Source: Amorphophallus konjac
Lineage: Eukaryota > Streptophyta > Magnoliopsida > Alismatales > Araceae
Length of the DNA stretch: 64,000 nt
Direction of reading: 5' to 3'
Assembly (NCBI GenBank): GCA_022559845.1
Contig: CM040126.1
Location: forward strand, 228,972,641-229,036,640
The notes under the pieces were generated by a model. It worked only from the letters and a program-made list of their open reading frames with translations, was not told where the DNA came from and did no database searches. Position numbers and translations under genes: made by a program. Numbering within the stretch: position 1 is the first letter of the stretch; the number at the start of each line of letters is the position of its first letter. Positions 20,868 to 31,264 of this stretch are shown here, piece after piece.

Positions 20868-22306
20868 CTAGGAGAGGATGTGCTTGATGGGATCAGCTCT
20901 GGATATTAAACTTACTTCATGTGACAGCATATAGTGCCTCAGCTTTTTGACTGCGAAGACCAAGGCAAGGCAGACCTTCTCAATTGGGGTGTACCTGGCC
21001 TCCATTCCCACCAATCTTTGGCTAAGGTAGTAGAGAGCCTGCTCCTTCCCCTCGTCATTATTTTGGGCAAGCATTGCCCCCAGTGAATATTTGGTGGCCG
21101 CTATATAGAGAATAAGCAGTCTACCTTTGACAGGTGCCCCCAGGACTGGCGGGGTCTTCAGGTACTCTTTTAGCTGGTTGAACGCGTACTGGCATTCGTG
21201 ACCCCAGCTGAAGGGTGCATTCTTCATCATTAGTCTATGAAAGGGTTGGCAACGCCCCGACAGGTTGGAAATGAACCTGCGAATGTAAGCTAAACGTCCC
21301 TGTAGGGACCTCAGCTCTCCCAGATTCTTCGGAGGGGGTAGCTCCTGGATGGCTTTTATCTTGAAGGAGTCAATCTCGATCCCTCTGTGTCGGACAATAA
21401 AGCCGAGGAACTTCCCGCTGGACACGCCGAAGGCACACTTCAAGGGGTTCATTTTTAGCCCGTACAGCTGCAGCCTTTGGAAAACGACCCCAAGGTCACT
21501 CAGATGCTCCTCTCTTTTCTTAGTCTTGATGACTAGATCATCAATGTAGCATTCGACCTTGCTATATAGAAGCTCGTCGAAGATCTTGGTCATCGCCCGC
21601 TGATATGTCGCACTGACATTCTTGAGGCCGAAGGGCATCCTCTTGTAGTGGAATATCCCCTTGGGTGATCTGAAGGCCGTGTGAATCCGATCGTGGTCGG
21701 CTATCCAAATTTGGCTATAACCGGATGATCCGTTCATAAAAGACAAGGCCTCGTGACCAGTGGTTGCATCAATCATCACTTCGGTGATAGGTACCGGGAA
21801 GTCATTTTTCGGGCAGGCTTTATTCAGGTCGCGAAAATCCACACAAATCCTGATCTGTCCATTTTTCTTCTTCACCGGTACAATGTTGGCGAACCAAGTA
21901 GTGTACTGGTTTTCCGTCACGAAGTCAACGTTTATGAGCTTGTCAACCTCCTTGCAGATCTGGTTGATCAATTCCGGCCTCATACGCCGGGGAGACTGCT
22001 TCACTGGCTCCACCTTGGGATCAATGGCCAAAATGTGCTGAGTCACTTCGGGGCTGAGCCTGGGCATTTCTTTGTAGTTCCAGGTAAAGCAATCCCGAAT
22101 TCTTGCAGCAGCTTCGTGTATTGTTCCCTCTTTTGTGGGGGCATAAAAGCACTCAAAAAGGTCAGCCTGGGGTCGCCTTCTGTGCCGAGGTTGATCTCAG
22201 TCAATTCGTCGATGGTGGCCTGGCCGCCATTTTCAATTTCCGGCGGGGCTGATGACAAATCAACAAAGTCTTGGTCTTCATTGTCCTCAGGGCTCGAGGA
22301 CGCCAT
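20868..22306 (-). pseudogene. pol: Tat-2 reverse transcriptase and first RNase H
   Basis: The pre-RT segment (EINLGTEGDP, about 22185) and RT are separated by a one-base frame change near 22115. RT shows RICVDFRDLNKACPKNDFP, PFGLKNVSATYQRAM and an intact YIDD box (CYIDDLVIKTKK). Motif A reads SFMNGSSGYSQ: the catalytic Asp is replaced by Asn (codon at 21732-21734 on the plus strand). The first RNase H (LYIAATKYSLGAMLAQ to ADPIKHILS) lacks the acidic residue at YTDAS, as is normal in Tat. A TAG at 20868 ends the frame at a likely Gln codon. Confidence 0.9.
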
Positions 22307-23276
22307 CCCCCTCTTCTTGTTCCTCGTGACTGGGCGTGGAGGTTGCGTTCACCACGCACTCCTCCTGGGCCATAACCGCTGGGTCCGCGGGGTCCGCTGG
22401 CGCAACAAGGCACAGGGCCACCTCGGGGTTTTCTGTGTACTCATCATAGACCACTCCGGCGGGGGCCGGGGCAGCCGCATCTTCAGGCGCCTGGTACTGG
22501 ATAGATACTGTATAGGCTCCTCTTCTAGGGTTGTCCGTCACGTGGGGGCGCGGCGGGGCTACCATATAGTCTCCCATTCTGAGCTCATCCCTGTCAATGA
22601 GGTCTTGAGCAATGTCTTTGAAGACATAACAATATTCGATGGCGTGGCCCAGTATCTGGTGATAGGGACAAAACAGTGGGTCCCCACTTCTTCGGGTGTC
22701 CTGCGGCCTCTTGGACCCTGGGAGGGAGACCTTGCCGTAGTGGCAGGCCCAGTCAAAGATACCCCGAGTTTTCTCTCTTGGGAAGGAGTAGGGCTTCTGC
22801 AGCTTCTCTTGGAGGGTCAGGCCTTGCCTGGCTGGCCACCCGGTTAATGGGCTTACCGTATCTCTTGTTTCCCTCCTCGACCAGACGGAGGCGTCAGGAC
22901 TGGTGTCTCGGGGCCGAGACACGTGGCCACCCCACGGGCGGAGAGAGCCTTGGATCAGTTCGGTCACTAGCGAGGCCAACTCAGCCAGCCGTGCTTTTAA
23001 CATCTCGATCTCCCGTTGCTGCCTATGGTATAAGGTGTACATGACGGGGTCGTATCGAGGAGAATTTGGAGCATGGCCCATGCTACTGCTCCTTACTTCG
23101 CCAGCAGGCCAGAGTGAGGGCGCCTCGGTGGTGCGACCCTTCGAGGTTAGTCCCTCAGAAAAGGAGGAGGTCTTCCCCATACAGCGGCGGCAGAGAGGGT
23201 TCCAAAGGAACACTTCTTCATCTTGCGCCACCTCAGTCGGAGGCGTGAAATATACATCTTGGTGGGCTTCCCGCAA
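22287..23276 (-). pseudogene. Tat-2 second gag-like segment between protease and RT
   Basis: A frame of 329 codons. After a Ser/Arg-rich start it has a helical region (LYHRQQREIEMLKARLAELA). Then comes a segment clearly homologous to the C-terminal gag region at 25538-25993, from SFPREKTRGIFDWACHYGKV to the knuckle CPYHQILGHAIEYC (CX2HX4HX4C) and FKDIAQDLIDRDELRMGD. By hand about 45 of 104 positions match the gag copy, including YSF, LP..KRP, YH, LGH.IE.CY.FKD and PP.PH. It then turns acidic and Ala/Pro-rich. A gag knuckle domain between PR and RT is unusual. The frame shifts at its end before the pre-RT segment. Confidence 0.75.
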
Positions 23277-23381
23277 GTCTACAGCTTCCGCGGGGTCATC
23301 GCTGGACAGGGCCGAAATTGATATAACATCAGTTTCGTAGTAATCTTCTAGTGAAAAGCCCAGACCGGGGTGCTCGGTTAT

Positions 23382-23825
23382 TTACAGCAACTGCCGATCC
23401 AGGTTTGGTGGGTTCCACATCCTTTCAAACATTTTCTTCTGGCTGGAGGGTTGATAGGGTGGAATCTTTTGCTTTCTGACCACTCTGGCTGCCCGGTCAG
23501 TCATGTGGGGAAGTCTCACGATGGGGACGTGCGGGTCATGTAACTCGTTAAGGAACCGACAATCATCGTCTTCCCTGACTGGCTTTTCCCCGACAACATA
23601 TAAGATAGTGGGTGGCCCCTCGGGGTTAGGGACCTTAAAAGTTCTTAGCTGCTCGGCTACTTGACTGTCAGCTTCTGTAATGGGCTTGACGATCCCTGGC
23701 GGCACTCTGACATCCTCCAGCAGGTCTTCGAGGCATGGCATCCCCGGTGTGGGATAGATGGCGAGAGGAGTTGCCTCGAATACCCCCCCTTCTTGTGCGA
23801 TGAATGGTACATGTGGGGGAGCCAT
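23382..23825 (-). pseudogene. Tat-2 linker after protease
   Basis: 148 codons in the same frame as the protease and the second gag-like segment. It contains VPPGIVKPITEADSQVAEQL and MTDRAARVVRKQKIPPYQ. No catalytic motif is visible. Its frame continuity suggests that PR, this linker and the second gag-like segment were one polyprotein. Confidence 0.6.
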
Positions 23826-23849
23826 ATAGCCCGGGGGCGGCGGAGGAAA

Positions 23850-24707
23850 CTAGTCGCCCAACTCCACTTTCTTCTTTCCCCTGCCTTGGACAGCCTGGGG
23901 AGCTCGCTTCGCCTTTTCTAAGTACAGATTGGCATCCGACAAATGACACTCCAACACCTCAAACGGGTGGAGATCGGTGAAGATTCTAACTTCCTTCCCC
24001 TCGCAAGGGTATTTGATACATTGGTGTAGGGTGGAGGGCACCACTCTGTTCTGGTGTAACCAGGGCCGGCCAAGCAATGCCTTATAGGAGGTGTTGGAGT
24101 TGATGACGTGGAACTGGACCTTGGTGGTGAAATCATCAAAGGTCAAGTTGAATTCTGCGACCCCCATGGGCACCTCGCATTTCTAGTTAAAACCAGCAAT
24201 CTTGACATTCTTGACCTCAACCAGGTGTACGTCAAAGTAGTGCTTTTGGTACACCCGGTAGGGGAGTATATTCACTGCCGCCCCTGGGTTGATCAGGACC
24301 CTGTTGATAGGCTGGCCATTCAGCTGCCCTTTCATGTAGAGGGGTCTGTTATGACTGCAGGTGGGTAGGAGCATGTCATCTTCTGTGAATGCCACAGCCA
24401 CTTCAGGTGATATTTCCGCCAGACAGGCTTCAAGGTGTGCCGGCGTCTGGAGTGCGGCAATGATGGCCTGCAGTGTTTCTTCATCCAGAGACAGCATCAC
24501 CCATACGGTGAATCGAGCCGGGATCTTCTTGAGGTGTCTGACTATTCGATCGGTAGCTCGCACCTTGAGTAATTTCATCTCTTCGGCCTTGCCGCGCCTG
24601 CCCCCACCTTGGAGCTGGGGTGTCAGATCAGGGGATGTCTCCTTTGTGGGTTCTGTCACCGCCTGTTGAGCCTGTGGGGCCTGCTGGGCTTCCCCCATTT
24701 CTTGCAT
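23850..24707 (-). pseudogene. pol: Tat-2 aspartic protease
   Basis: Retropepsin in two pieces of one frame (24707-24183 and 24173-23850) split by a stop near 24183. The substrate-pocket motif SYKALLGRPWLHQ and CIKYPCEGKEV are present. The active site reads LINPGAAVNILP: Asn replaces the catalytic Asp (codon at 24288-24290). Without this Asp no proteolysis is expected. The change is a single G to A. Confidence 0.85.
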
Positions 24708-24926
24708 GAATTCAGCAAGGTTTGGGATGCCGTTAAATTCTTCTTCTGGCTGAGGAGGAGTTGCCGCCGGTGAAGCTTGGGGACTACTTGCTCCTCAAGT
24801 CGAAGGAGACCCTTGGGAGCGTGCCTGCCCCCCTACTCGGGCTAACAAGAATTCGGCGAATGAAGGGGTGCCTCGGCTCCTGGCTCCTCCGGGATATAGA
24901 CCCGACGGAGGAGGGATCTCGGTGCC

Positions 24927-25532
24927 TCAGACCTCAGGCTCGGGGACCTGGTATGGCTGTTCTCCCCTGAGCATGATGTTGAGGTTATCCTGAGGGGGGC
25001 GCCCCCACTTCCTTCCCGACCTGGTGGCATGTTGGGAAGTGGACACTTCATCCTGGCTTACCTCCGTCGGTTCATGGGGTAACTCTTCTTCTTTTTCTTC
25101 CAGGCAGAGGGCAGTGTCGAACAGCGCTGAGAGGGTGTTGCAGGCGACGACGACCTCCTTTTTCTTCTTGCTCCTGGGTCTTCTCTTCTTCTTCTTCTTT
25201 CCTGCTGCCGCCAGTGGCTGCTCTTGGGGCAGTTCACCCCACATGGGAGGCTCCTTCTCTGCTTCAGCTTCTGTTCCTGGAGCCAGTTCGACAAATTCGA
25301 ACTCTTCCCAGGGGACATACTCCTTCAGCTCCACGGGCTGGATTTCGGGTTGTTCATAATCTTCAAGCCCATCAATAATAGCCTGGAGTCTTTCAACCGC
25401 CGGGCTGGTCTTCTTATGCATCCGCAGCGGGACGCAGCTCTTTTTGTTGTGAGTGGGCCGTCTCACGACCAGCCGCGGGGCCGTGTCGTGCCAGATTGGG
25501 TTCATCGGGGGTGGTGCAGGCAGGGGTGTCAC
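24927..25532 (-). pseudogene. gag: Tat-2 gag to protease spacer
   Basis: 201 codons with a Lys/Arg block (KKKKKRRPRSKKKK) that may bind nucleic acid or act as a nuclear signal, acidic stretches on both sides, and ATRSGRKW near the end. A TRSGR motif at the gag-protease junction is common in this lineage and has a counterpart in Tat-1 (RSGR near 7549). Confidence 0.7.
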
Positions 25533-25537
25533 ATCCC

Positions 25538-25993
25538 TCAGATGAACTCCTGGGGTGGGCCGAGTGCTCTTCTATTCTTCCTGGGTACAGTCTGCCAACC
25601 CCCTTGGTCTTGAGCCGGGGCCATGATAAAAGTCTCATAAGTGGCGCGGGTGCTGGCCTCCGCCCACTCCTCAGGCAACTCCTGGTATAACGAGACCATG
25701 TTGACGGTGGAGGTTATGTTGGGCAGCTCATGCGGTTGCGGGGGGTCTACCTTGTGCTCCCCCATGTCCAGCTCCCCGTCCTTGATTAAGGACTCAATAA
25801 CGTCCTTAAAGATGTAGCAGTCCTCAATGGTATGCCCGAGCATCCGGTGGTACATGTAGAAGCGCGGGTCATTTTTCTTCTTCAAGTCACCGGGTCTCTT
25901 CGGCTCTGGCAGTGTGATTTTATTGTAACTGGTTGCCCACTCAAACAGGATCTTGGACATGTCTCGGGAGAAGGAATATAGCTTGTTTATCAT
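25538..25993 (-). pseudogene. gag: Tat-2 Gag C-terminal region with altered knuckle
   Basis: Contains LYSFSRDMSKILFEWATSY, then MYHRMLGHTIEDCYIFKD. By comparison with the second copy (22287-23276) and with Tat-1, the first Cys of the CX2HX4HX4C knuckle is replaced by Met. The frame stays readable upstream to about 26300 with stops near 26180 and 26093. Confidence 0.8.
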
Positions 25994-26001
25994 TTTCTCC
26001 C

Positions 26002-26498
26002 TCAGTGAGGGGCCCTCCCGCCGTTCTGCAGTTCTGGGCGGAGGAGGGTTGGCAGCCCCTTTAGCTTTTTCCTTTTGTTTCTCAAAGGTCTAGAAGTCCA
26101 GTGCATGTACTTCTGGGGGAACTGGTTTCTTCTCGTCCTGTCTAGCTCTCTGGCTTGATGCGGCCGGGGTGGAAGAGTATCAGGCAAGAAATGCCTCGAT
26201 CTCGGCTACCACATTATTCAGGTGGTCAAATGTCTTGACTTCGGTGCCGATCATCCTTTCCAAGATTTCTTTCTTCAGATTCTGCTTCCAGAACTGCACC
26301 GCGTCCTCCTGATGAGGGGACGCCTGCACCTCATGCTGAGGTTCCTCCATCTTTTGATGTAGTCGAGGGTCGACTCATCATTATTCTGCCTTGTGGCGTA
26401 AAGTTCTACCACAGTGACTTCCCGTTCAGCAACGTAGAATCTTTCTTTGAAACTTCTTCTGCATGTCGGGCCAGTCAGCAACAGACCCGGGCGGCAAG
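26002..26498 (-). pseudogene. gag: Tat-2 Gag core, 5' truncated by the Athila insertion
   Basis: Gag core motifs FYVAEREVTVVELYATRQ and NNDESTLDYIKRWRNLSMRC are visible at about 26360-26450. Upstream the frame continues after a one-base shift (PPGSVADWPDMQKKF) and breaks off at 26498, where a TGATGCGCACTG terminus begins. The N-terminal half of Gag lies to the right of the nested insertions, outside the window. Confidence 0.8.
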
Positions 26499-27713
26499 TG
26501 ATGCGCACTGACTAGTGTCGTTAAGAAAGCCGTGTCACAATTTCAAAATGTTCACACTCACTCACTTTAAAAGATTGGAAAATCAAATTATATAATGGTA
26601 AGCGGAGTCGATCCCACGAGGAGGAAAAATCCTTATTTTAACAAGTTGGAAAAACACATTATGCTTTGAAAACCGAATTTTTGAGTGTGATTAATCTAAG
26701 GAAAGATGAATTGCATAAAAATCTATTTAAAGAATGTGAGAGGGTTTAAATAGAGAAATTTGGAGGAGATAGAAAGATAAACACAATTTCACAAAGATCA
26801 ACTTTATTGCTATGAGAGGTGGCAAGTACAATGTATATGAAAACTAAAATTACAACTTGAAAAATAAAAGAAGAGAAAAGAAATTGTAAACCAATACGAT
26901 GAAGAACGCCGTCAACTCCTTGCCAAGCCTTGGATGAAGATCGCCTCGCCTTGGATGCCGACGCCGTGAGAGGATCAATTGGAAGAGAATCCGTCAAAGA
27001 GATGTGTGGATGAAATATAGGTGATGGAGATGAAAAGGTGAAGGAAGAAGAATAAAATTAAAACCAAAGCATGTATGTTGTGAAAAGAGAGGAAGAGATG
27101 GCTATGATGGGTGATAAAACATAAAACAGTTTTAAAAATAGAGGGTTAGAAGAAGAAGAAATAGATTAAAATCTAGAGAGAATTAGACAAAGTGAAAGAA
27201 GACAAGATTGTAGAGGACTAAGAGAGGAAGAAGATTAATGAAGAACACAAAGATAGAAAATAAGAGGAAGATGGAGAAAAACGTGATAGAACAGAGAGTG
27301 GTCGCGGATGAATAGTGCAGAACTGAACTTTGGAAAATTGATTGTAATTTGAAAATGGTTGAGAATTTGAAGAAGTGGTAGAAGAAGAAATTGAGGAACT
27401 TTTAAAAACCTACAACTTTTATGAAGAACTCAGAAGCAACAGAATATCATAAAGGGAAGAAAAATGAGAAATATCAGAATTTTTTAAAACAGGATGAACA
27501 GTAACAACGCATAGATAGATCTTTGGAAAACTGGAAATAACTTTGAAAACTGGATGAATTAGAGGAAGATGGAGAAGAAGAATTTGTAGAACACTGGAAA
27601 ACGAAGAACTTTGATGAAGAACTTAACTGCAAAAGATGAAATAAAAAGCTTCAAAATAAATCCCTATGGCAGACCTCCCACCTCTCTCTTCATGCATCAT
27701 CGGCCATGGCATA

Positions 27714-27721
27714 TATTTATA
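27714..27721 (-). promoter_or_regulatory. Candidate TATA box of Athila LTR
   Basis: TATAAATA on the minus strand in the middle of the LTR, about 215 bp downstream (in element sense) of the paired-arm array. Confidence 0.5.
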
Positions 27722-27929
27722 GGGTACAGGAGCATCCACGATCGTGGGTTCCCAGTTTGATCCAAAAAACAATTTCCAACAATGCAACTTGATCCATTAG
27801 ACTCCTTTCCATCATTAAAGTCCTCCTTTCCATAAAATGTTGCTTAGATAAGAGCAAACATGGAAGAATAGTTCGATCGGGAGCCTGCAGTTGCCTTTTC
27901 TAGTTCAACTTTGAATAGTGACTTATATT

Positions 27930-28235
27930 GGGACGTCCTTTCTTTAAATGACGCCTTAATCTAGGGCATCCTTTCCTGAAGTAGCGCCTCTTCACTCGGG
28001 CGTCAGTTTCCTTATTTTCTCATTTGCTATTTTCTTTATTTTTCGTAAAATAGGAATTGACGACTGCTCATATGGGCGTTCTTTCAATGATTAGCGACTG
28101 CATGTCGGATGCTAATTCTTATTTTTTCCACTTTCTTTTTTTTCAAATGAATTGACGCCTTGTCTTGTGTCACGTCTTACTGAGTATGCGCCCTTGAAGA
28201 TGTCGTTAATTAAATAGCGCCCTGATCTAGGTCGT
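27930..28235. repeat. Paired-arm module array in Athila LTR
   Basis: About seven modules with the same design as in Tat-1 and Tekay: GACGCCTTAATCTAGGGCATC, AGCGCC..GGGCGTC, GACGAC..GGGCGTT and AGCGCCC..GGTCGTT, set in AAATG or AATT linkers with T-rich runs. Pairing is less perfect than in Tekay. The array is in U3, upstream of the TATA box. Confidence 0.75.
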
Positions 28236-28463
28236 TGTTTCTTGAAAATTAAAATATCAATCTATTTAATTCCAAAATAATTGTGTAAATATTTAAATAT
28301 TTCTCACATGGTCTTTTAAGCTCAAAAAGATGATAAAATGCATGAAGACTCATATAATGTGTGAGAATGTAATTAATGCTCATGTTGCACAAATATACCC
28401 AAATAATGCTCAAAGATGATGGATGTGATGTAAATTATGATGTAAAATATAGCACTTATCACA

Positions 28464-28476
28464 CCCCCAACTTACT
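28464..28476 (-). other. Polypurine tract of Athila
   Basis: CCCCCAACTTACT on the plus strand, read AGTAAGTTGGGGG in element sense, directly before the LTR start TGTGATAAG. This G-run followed by TGTGATA is the usual Athila arrangement. Confidence 0.8.
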
Positions 28477-29658
28477 CATTACTAGTCCATTAGCAATGCA
28501 ATTAAATTAAAATTTAGGACCAACAAGAATTCATAAAGATCATACTCTGATATCCAGCTCTCCCTTCATAGAATCAACCAAAGATTAGGAATCCAGAATC
28601 ATTAATGCTCATACTAGCTTTAGATTGAAAATTAAAGCACATGACTTAAGAATACAAATCAAAGTTCAATAACACTTGTGCATGTGTAATTCCAAATCTG
28701 TAGTTAAGATAATTGCATCCCCCATTTGTTATTCTAAGTAAGTACCTTTCAACCCTGCACCTCTTAGATCAGAGCATTTAAGCATACTAGCTTTTGTCTG
28801 CCTTTTTCTTTTGTCCCTTTGGAACTTTTTTCTCATTTGCACAACCATAATGCTACACTACCCTTCACCTTTTTGCGCGAACCTCAACACGTCTTAGGTG
28901 AAGCAGGCCCGGTTACTCAGATCAGGGGCATTTTTCATGGCGTGATCTTTCTATTTCACCATTTCTCTTTTTTCAACAATATGCCTTTGCATTTTCTTTT
29001 CTTTTTTCTATAAAACTTGGCAGAAAACTTTTTCTTGAAATAGATCTTCTCCTCAAGAAATGTAGAGTATCAGATACAGTTCCCAAAATAACAGAGGGCT
29101 TATCTTATTTTGCTTCATCAGAGTGCATAGTGAATATTTTTTCTAATAGTGCGCATGAACTTTTAAAGAGATTCTTATATCAGTTTTCCATGGTTAGATC
29201 GCACTTAATTTTCCTTCAACCTTTTCCTAGTCTTTTCTAATTTAGAATCACTTTCAATTCAAGCATGAATTAATAAAACTATGTCGGGGATTTCATCTTT
29301 TCACTTTTCTGCAAATTTGCAAAAAATGATATGCAAGAATTCATGCAAAATCCCTACCAGTTTGTACTATATGCAATGAAAATTTTCTACCCTCTCCCCC
29401 CAACTTGAATGACATTGTCCTCAATGGCATGTAAAATTGAAATGAAAGAACAATGTATCAATGAAGTTTGATGAGTAGGAAAGAGACAACCTGGCGTGCG
29501 GGGTAGAACCTCCTTTGGCGACAACTTCCTCTCCTTGGCTTGAATCTAATAACTAAAACACACTAAAACAAAAGCATTAAATAACAAAAACCTTGGGTTG
29601 CCTCCCAGAAGCGCTAAGTTTTCCATCTTTAGCCAGACCCATGAAGGCTCACAAATAA
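28464..29658 (-). other. Athila region between integrase and 3' LTR; no envelope-like gene
   Basis: About 1.2 kb without a long open frame. It contains a second purine site (29390-29402, read GGGGGGAGAGGGT in sense) preceded by CATTGAGGACAATGTCATTC. Near 29590-29620 it has the GGTTGCCTCCCAGAAGCGC-type sequence common next to Athila integrase. Many Athila elements carry an envelope-like ORF here; none is visible. Confidence 0.7.
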
Positions 29659-30237
29659 TTACTCCAATTCACACAAAGCAATTGATTCTTTTGCAGTTAA
29701 CTGTTCATTCTCCATGTAAGGTTTTAACCTTTGGCCATTGACAGTGAAAATGCGACCATTTTTAGGATCCAAAATCTTAACAGCACCATGGTCAAAAACT
29801 TTAACAATAATGAATGGTCCATCACATCTGGACTTTAACTTACCGGGGAACAAACGCAGCCTTGAATTAAATAGCCAAACCTTCTGATTTTCTTGAAAAC
29901 TCTTTCTGTGAATGTGTTTATCATGAAATGCTTTGGTTTTAGCTTTGTAAATCCTTGCATTTTTATAGGCTTCGTTCCTTAATTCCTCCAGTTCATTAAT
30001 TTGCAAAGCTCGTTGGGATCCAGCTTGAGTTAAATTAAAATTAACTTGCTTAATGGCCCAATAAGCTCTATGTTCCAATTCTACGGGTAAGTGGCAGGCT
30101 TTACCAAAGATCAAGCGGTATGGTGACATACCAATGGGAGTTTTGTATGCAGTTCTATAGGCCCATAATATATCATCTAGTCTTTCAGACCAGTCTTTTC
30201 TATCCGGCCTAATAGTTTTATGCAAGATATTTTTAAT
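29659..30237 (-). pseudogene. pol: Athila integrase, C-terminal half
   Basis: From the insertion point downward the frame reads [19 protein letters not shown], then [39 protein letters not shown] helices and the C-terminal SH3-like part ([30 protein letters not shown]). It ends at a natural stop (29659). The HLPVELEH and LFPGKL motifs are typical of Athila integrase. The DDE core is not in the window because SIRE-A is inserted upstream of it. Confidence 0.88.
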
Positions 30238-31264
30238 TGTTGTGTTAGATGGAAACAGTCTATCACCACGGAGAGTGGATCTAGAGGGGGGTGAATAGAT
30301 CAATGGCCTAATTAAAACCAAGATAAGGCTCTAATGCGGAATTAAAACGAGCAGCTGATGAACACTTGAATGAGCACAAATATATCAGAACAAAGCAGAT
30401 CACAGTAATTGCAGACCAAAGCAATCATCTATTATGATACGAACGGTTGAACTGAAATCACAAGAACCACAAGGCAATCACACAGTAGACAGCAATTTTA
30501 AGGTGGTTCGATCTCAACCCAGAGATCTACGTCCACCCCACACTCCAACTAGAGTGTGGATTCCGCTAACTCACAGCTTGAACCACTGGGCAATACAGCT
30601 TAGCCTACAACCGCTGAGCCTCACAGCTTGCTGTCCGAGACCTAGTCTCGCCCGCTGAGGATTACAGCTTCACCTGTCCAGTGGAATCCTCCACTGCAAC
30701 CGCTGGGGTTTACAGCTTGACCCGTCCAGAGGCAGCACCTCTGCAAACGCTGACTCACAGCTTGAAAATAAGAGTACCGAAAACAAGAAAAATAGAATCA
30801 AACAAAAATGGGAAAACCCAAAAACATGTAGCTCAGAATGAGCAGTATCAGCTCTGGTATCTGAACCAAGAGACTGATTAACAAGCTCTCGAACAAACTC
30901 TCTCAACTCATCTCTCTCAATCTTCTCTTCTCTCTTTTTCTTCTTCTCTACTTTTCTTCTCTGTGGATCGTGCAGGCTGGAGCTCACTCTATGCTCTTCT
31001 ACTTCGATCAGCCTCTCTACTCACGATCAACCTTCTTCTGAGGAAGAAGATTTCCTTTTGTACCAGCAGCACAGATAGGGCGTGTGTCTTCCACATTTCC
31101 CGCCCAGAGGCCTCAGTCCACATGGCAGCATCCAGACTCGCTACTTTACACGTGGCATGATCCTGAGCCTCTTATTATCCTCAGATCACGTGCCTTCATT
31201 AAGCTTCACGAAGAATACCTGTCAGACAGACGAAGAAACTTATCAGTTTAAGGTTGAAACCTTG

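Larger units (their letters stand above)
16845..26498 (-). mobile_element. Tat-2: old Ty3/gypsy element, Tat lineage (right part; left part is 1-2547)
   Basis: Read on the minus strand from 26498 downward: gag, spacer, protease, a second gag-like segment, RT, RNase H, archaeal-type RNase H, integrase, a noncoding stretch with tandem repeats, then an antisense gene continuing into 1-2547. Neither LTR is in the window: the upstream end is cut by the Athila insertion at 26499 and the downstream end lies left of position 1. Two catalytic Asp residues are replaced by Asn and many Trp or Gln codons are stops, so it is the most decayed and, by nesting, the oldest element here. Confidence 0.88.
26499..28463 (-). 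repeat. Athila 3' LTR (1965 bp)
   Basis: On the plus strand it runs from TGATGCGCACTG to CACTTATCACA. In element sense it starts TGTGATAAGTGC after a GGGGG polypurine site and ends TGCGCATCA. The second LTR is not in the window, so both ends rest on the TG..CA termini, the adjoining polypurine site and the break in Tat-2 gag. Confidence 0.8.
26499..30237 (-). mobile_element. Athila element, 3' part only
   Basis: A minus-strand Athila-type Ty3 element. Visible are the end of integrase, a noncoding stretch with two polypurine-type sites, and the 3' LTR. It is inserted in Tat-2 gag (putative target duplication GCAAG at 26494-26498, partner outside the window). It is itself cut at 30237/30238 by SIRE-A, so the rest of integrase, RT and gag lie beyond the right edge. 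Confidence 0.85.

Noticed and set aside
21753..22847. Plus-strand open frame of 364 codons across Tat-2 RT
   Set aside because: It is antisense to clearly homologous RT and gag-like sequence and has no recognisable domain of its own.
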